Assembly: GCA_900766775.1 (NCBI GenBank)
Contig: CAAFXN010000012.1
Coordinates: forward strand, 1 to 6,623
DNA: 6,623 nucleotides
Direction: 5' to 3'
From: Bacteroidales bacterium
Lineage (GTDB): Bacteria; Bacteroidota; Bacteroidia; Bacteroidales; Paludibacteraceae
Of the stretch, positions 4,216 to 6,623 are shown piece after piece; the first letter of the stretch is position 1, and every line of letters begins with the position of its first letter. Both the position numbers and the translations under genes were made by a program. The notes below the pieces were generated by a model. The model was not told where the DNA came from. It made no database searches and saw only the letters and a list, made by a program, of their open reading frames with translations.

Positions 4216-5864
4216 AAAAGATTACCGACGTAGGGCGCAACTTGCGCCAAGAGGGAAATCAACTCGTTAGTCATCCTATCGCTCTTGGCGGTAGGGCTGA
4301 CCTGTACAACGGCTTTCGGACTATGAACAACCCGCGCTTCGCACATAGTGGCGACCGCGTGCCAGACCTGTATCAAGTAATGATTGATTACCACCTCAAA
4401 GGATTCGAGTTCGGCAACTGGGTCAATACCGAAGAGCGCAACGACTACGCCGCCGGCATACTCACCACCCTCAAAGAGTTGGCAACCATTCTTGGCACGA
4501 AGAATATCGGATTTGATAGTCAGATAGGTATCGCCTTTGGTGCGCGAGGACACCGCGGAGCAGCAGCACACTATGAGCCGCGGCTGAACATGATTAACCT
4601 CACCAAGAAGAAGGGGGCAGGCTCTTTGGCGCATGAGTACGGGCACGCACTCGACTACTGCTTCGGGGCATTCATCGACCAAAACAAAGGCTACACCGCA
4701 CTATCAGGAGGTGCTTCCGTCGCAAAGACACTCCCCGAAAACACCGGCTGCCAGTTCCGTGCATGGCTCAATCAGATAGTCGATTCCGTCATCAACGGAA
4801 AGAACTACCAACGCCCTTGGGGAAGCAACCCCTATTGGCGCGCGCGGTGCGAGATTTGGGCACGATTCTTCGAGCAGTATATCTGCTACCTCTACAAGCA
4901 GAAAGGGCAGTCTAACAGCCTCTTGCACAAGTCGTGGAGTTACTACATCACGGATAAATACTATGTCGCCGAGGACGACTTCCTGAAAATAAAACCGCTT
5001 GCCGACCGGCTCATTCGTGAGATGGGCGCGTATATGAACAATGGCGGTTCCGCCCGCGTCAAGAAGACGGCTGTACCCTTGCGCAAGATGGCATACCAAA
5101 AGCCGCTCATCGCTCCGCCCGCACCCAAGCCGAAAGCCAAACCCGCACCCAAACCTATCGCCACACCCACAGGCAAAGCCGCTGCGCAAAAAACAAAAAA
5201 GCCCGCTGCCGGCACCACAGCGACCGCGATACGCCAGCCTATCGTTCCGCTCAACACGCCGGCTACTTTTCAGGATTATCCCACCATACAGATGTCCCCG
5301 AAAGAACTCGCCGAGGCAACGGGATTGACCCAAAAGGCTATCCTCGCGCTGGATGGGTGCTGCTTGAAAATCAATGCACAGAGAAGACCGGGAATACGCT
5401 TTATATATATTGGGAAGAACCTCGCCATCGCGACCGAAGCCCATGTCTTAGCCATCGTCAATCAGAAGGCAAAGAAAGAGCAACTGGTATTTGCCGGCAG
5501 CCGGAAAAACAAGTTTGTTACAGAGGCGTTGAAGCAAAAAGAGGCAAGATTCCCGTCCGTTGCTCCCATTCTTCCCAAAGACGACCAACTGACCCTACTG
5601 TGTAAGGACGCAAGTGTCAGTGAGTTCATCGAGAAAGCAAAAAGCACAGCAAAACTCAATGTTAATTTCCGTATCAAGAAAGACGGGTATAGTGCTGCCC
5701 ACAACCCGACTACGCTACTGAAAGGACTGCGGGTAATCGATGCGTTGGGATGGAAAACCATGGATATGTACTACGCCGACAAAAAGGGATATCCCGCCCA
5801 ACCCATCTGCCTCAAAACCCCAAACGCCTTCATCGTAGTCATGCCAATGTATCAAGCCGACTAA
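4212..5864 (+). CDS. Large protein with HEYGH zinc-metalloprotease-like (LPD1-type) domain
   Basis: The product has 550 residues. Residues ~15-275 form a first domain with LAHEYGHALDY (139-149), an HExxH zincin signature: His141 and His145 would bind zinc and Glu142 act as base. Further on, CEIWARFFEQY (213-223) supplies Glu214 or Glu221 as a possible third ligand. This arrangement resembles the large polyvalent protein-associated domain LPD1, found in phage and conjugative-element proteins thought to be delivered into the host. Residues ~300-345 are a Pro/Lys/Ala linker (PPAPKPKAKPAPKP). Residues ~350-550 form a separate globular domain I do not recognise. There is no signal peptide or membrane helix. 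It is the last gene before a strong terminator and overlaps the basic protein's stop. A protease acting on host or virion proteins is the inference; activity is not shown. Confidence 0.88.
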   Translation: MKKITDVGRNLRQEGNQLVSHPIALGGRADLYNGFRTMNNPRFAHSGDRVPDLYQVMIDYHLKGFEFGNWVNTEERNDYAAGILTTLKELATILGTKNIGFDSQIGIAFGARGHRGAAAHYEPRLNMINLTKKKGAGSLAHEYGHALDYCFGAFIDQNKGYTALSGGASVAKTLPENTGCQFRAWLNQIVDSVINGKNYQRPWGSNPYWRARCEIWARFFEQYICYLYKQKGQSNSLLHKSWSYYITDKYYVAEDDFLKIKPLADRLIREMGAYMNNGGSARVKKTAVPLRKMAYQKPLIAPPAPKPKAKPAPKPIATPTGKAAAQKTKKPAAGTTATAIRQPIVPLNTPATFQDYPTIQMSPKELAEATGLTQKAILALDGCCLKINAQRRPGIRFIYIGKNLAIATEAHVLAIVNQKAKKEQLVFAGSRKNKFVTEALKQKEARFPSVAPILPKDDQLTLLCKDASVSEFIEKAKSTAKLNVNFRIKKDGYSAAHNPTTLLKGLRVIDALGWKTMDMYYADKKGYPAQPICLKTPNAFIVVMPMYQAD

Positions 5865-5866
5865 CA

Positions 5867-5894
5867 AAAAAAGAGCCCTCACAGGCTCTTTTTT
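5867..5894 (+). terminator. Rho-independent terminator closing the phage-like block
   Basis: AAAAAAGAGCC (5867-5877) pairs with GGCTCTTTTTT (5884-5894) around the loop CTCACA, three bases after the stop of the metalloprotease-like gene. The GC half-stem followed by a T run is classic. The A run on the left would give a U run on the other strand, so it could stop transcription both ways and insulate the DUF4160 module. Confidence 0.9.
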
Positions 5895-5924
5895 GTTGGG
5901 TGCAGCTGATTATGAGATGCTGCC

Positions 5925-5977
5925 TTTTTGCGGAATAGACAAAAAAAACTGCAATTTTACAGAAAAATCCGCAAAAA
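5925..5977. repeat. 10-bp inverted repeat just upstream of the DUF4160 promoter
   Basis: TTTTTGCGGA (5925-5934) is exactly inverted as TCCGCAAAAA (5968-5977), with 33 bases between; the right arm ends two bases before the -33 TTTG. The placement suits an operator with two half-sites looping over A-rich DNA, or a second weak terminator. The 181-base gap 5865-6045 holds this, the terminator and the promoter, and no gene. Confidence 0.5.
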
Positions 5978-5979
5978 CA

Positions 5980-6011
5980 TTTGCATATCTCACAAAAAAG
6001 CAGTACCTTTG
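5980..6011 (+). promoter_or_regulatory. Bacteroidetes-type promoter of the DUF4160/DUF2442 operon
   Basis: TTTG at 5980-5983 and TACCTTTG at 6004-6011 match the Bacteroidetes housekeeping consensus (-33 TTTG, -7 TAnnTTTG) with a 20-base spacer. Transcription would start a few bases after 6011, leaving a leader of roughly 25-30 bases before the ATG at 6046. This is the clearest promoter in the window and fixes the taxonomic group. Confidence 0.9.
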
Positions 6012-6045
6012 CCTGCAACTAATATAATCTAACTCCTGCTACCCT

Positions 6046-6348
6046 ATGCCACAGATTTATCAATACTTTGGATTCGTTTTCTTCTTTTTCTCAAACGAAC
6101 ATACGCCCATTCATGTGCATGTTAGCCATAGTGGCTGCCATAGTATCTTTGAGATTATTATGCTGAATGGAGAACTATCCGAAATACGCGTAAGAGAAAA
6201 AGCAGGCGAAGAACCTCTATCCTCCAAAGACAAAAAGGTGGCTGAAGCATTTATTCGCAAGTATCACAAAAATATCATTGAAAAATGGGTCAATTTCTTT
6301 GTGAAAAAGCAGGCTGTACGCAGTACAAACATTAAAACTAAACTCTAA
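6046..6348 (+). CDS. DUF4160 domain protein
   Basis: This 100-residue protein begins MPQIYQYFGFVFFFFSNEHT and continues PIHVHVSHSG. The aromatic strand followed by N-E-H-x-P-I-H-V-H-V is the hallmark of the DUF4160 family. It continues with the usual strand-then-helix pattern (FEIIMLNGELSEIRV, then KVAEAFIRKYHKNIIEKWVNFF), ending in a basic tail. The histidines at the N-terminal motif may form an active or metal site, but no activity is established. It is followed after one base by a DUF2442 gene, its usual partner. This pairing has led to suggestions of a toxin-antitoxin-like module; which member would be toxic is not evident here. It has its own promoter and is separated by a terminator from the phage-like genes. 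Confidence 0.9.
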   Translation: MPQIYQYFGFVFFFFSNEHTPIHVHVSHSGCHSIFEIIMLNGELSEIRVREKAGEEPLSSKDKKVAEAFIRKYHKNIIEKWVNFFVKKQAVRSTNIKTKL

Positions 6349-6349
6349 T

Positions 6350-6601
6350 ATGAAACGCTTGTATATTACTAACGCATCGGACGCAGGCAATCTCTCCGTG
6401 CATCTGACTTTCAGCGACAACACCTCGCAAATTGTGGATATTGGGGCTTTCATCCGGCAATACCCACACCCGCAGTATAACAAATATCTTGATGAACGCA
6501 AGTTCCGGCAGTTTAAGATTGAGGATGGCAACATCGTATGGGGTAAAAACTGGGACTTGATATTCCCCATTGAGCAGTTACACCGCGGACGAATTGAGTA
6601 A
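6350..6601 (+). CDS. DUF2442 domain protein
   Basis: The product has 83 residues and its ATG lies one base after the DUF4160 stop, so the two are co-transcribed. It shows the compact DUF2442 layout: an N-terminal strand pair (LSVHLTFSDNTSQIVDIGAF), a central segment with the FRQFKIEDGNIVWG stretch, and the closing WDLIFPIEQLHRG. The last part resembles the family's usual W-x-x-x-x-D-I/L-x-P-E-x-L ending. No membrane segment or DNA-binding motif is obvious. Partner proteins of this family are proposed to regulate or neutralise DUF4160 proteins, but this is unproven. Its stop shares one base with a possible next ATG (TAATG). Confidence 0.88.
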   Translation: MKRLYITNASDAGNLSVHLTFSDNTSQIVDIGAFIRQYPHPQYNKYLDERKFRQFKIEDGNIVWGKNWDLIFPIEQLHRGRIE

Positions 6602-6623
6602 TGATTGCAAACAGATCGGAAGA
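6601..6623 (+). CDS. Possible start of a third gene in the DUF4160/DUF2442 operon (cut by window end)
   Basis: An ATG overlaps the DUF2442 stop by one base (TAATG), the spacing expected for a coupled downstream gene. It would read MIANRSE before the window ends. Only the first four codons are independent of the adapter-like tail, so this rests on the start overlap alone. Nothing can be said of function. Confidence 0.25.
6613..6623. other. Likely sequencing-adapter remnant at the contig end
   Basis: The final 11 bases, AGATCGGAAGA, are identical to the start of the common Illumina TruSeq adapter and lie exactly at the end of the window. If so, true biological sequence stops at or before about 6612. 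Confidence 0.65.

Noticed and set aside
3639..4682. Minus-strand open frame of 347 residues across three genes.
   Set aside because: It lies opposite well-supported plus-strand genes with recognisable motifs, and reads as low-complexity Val/Gly/Leu; it is a shadow of C-rich codons.
323..5988. 12-bp direct repeat ACATTTGCATAT at 323-334 and 5977-5988, bracketing the recombinase through to the terminator, as possible att sites.
   Set aside because: An AT-rich 12-mer pair is expected about once by chance in a window this size, and the second copy is part of a functional promoter.

Overview
The window looks like a piece of a Bacteroidetes (Bacteroidales-type) genome or gut metagenome contig, and most of it reads as the late end of a bacteriophage or prophage. 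Three things support the host assignment. There is a textbook Bacteroidetes promoter at 5980-6011 (TTTG, 20-base spacer, TACCTTTG). Starts lack strong Shine-Dalgarno sequences. The tyrosine recombinase has the Bacteroidetes-style N-terminal architecture. No rRNA, tRNA or CRISPR was seen.

Layout. Positions 2-313 hold the 3' end of a surface or tail-fibre-like gene with three 27-bp (9-residue) Asn/Gly/Cys repeats. A 208-base spacer (314-521) follows, rich in dyad symmetry. It contains a 16-bp-stem hairpin and an inverted copy of the 14 bp found inside the last tail repeat. Next is an intact tyrosine recombinase (522-1661), coupled by a 4-base overlap or 2-base gaps to three small genes: a possible minimal nucleotidyltransferase, a membrane-anchored coiled-coil protein, and a basic Cys-cluster protein. 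After 88 bases containing a heptamer repeat comes a strikingly C-rich block. This has a lipoprotein with a C-terminal membrane helix (candidate one-piece spanin) overlapping a membrane-anchored muralytic-type protein, then a 66-residue protamine-like protein overlapping a 550-residue HEYGH metalloprotease-like polyvalent protein. A strong intrinsic terminator (5867-5894) closes the block.

Beyond the terminator, a separate promoter drives a two-gene DUF4160/DUF2442 module (6046-6601), possibly followed by a third overlapping gene that the contig end cuts off. The last 11 bases match the start of the standard Illumina adapter and may not be biological.

How the parts may work together (inference). 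The 522-2861 operon and the 2950-5864 block look like late host-lysis and accessory functions behind a receptor-binding protein. The recombinase sits directly behind the tail gene, and a 14-bp inverted repeat joins the tail repeat to the recombinase leader. The most interesting hypothesis is therefore that the recombinase flips about 390 bp to switch the tail-fibre C-terminus between a full-length and a truncated form, rather than (or as well as) integrating the phage.
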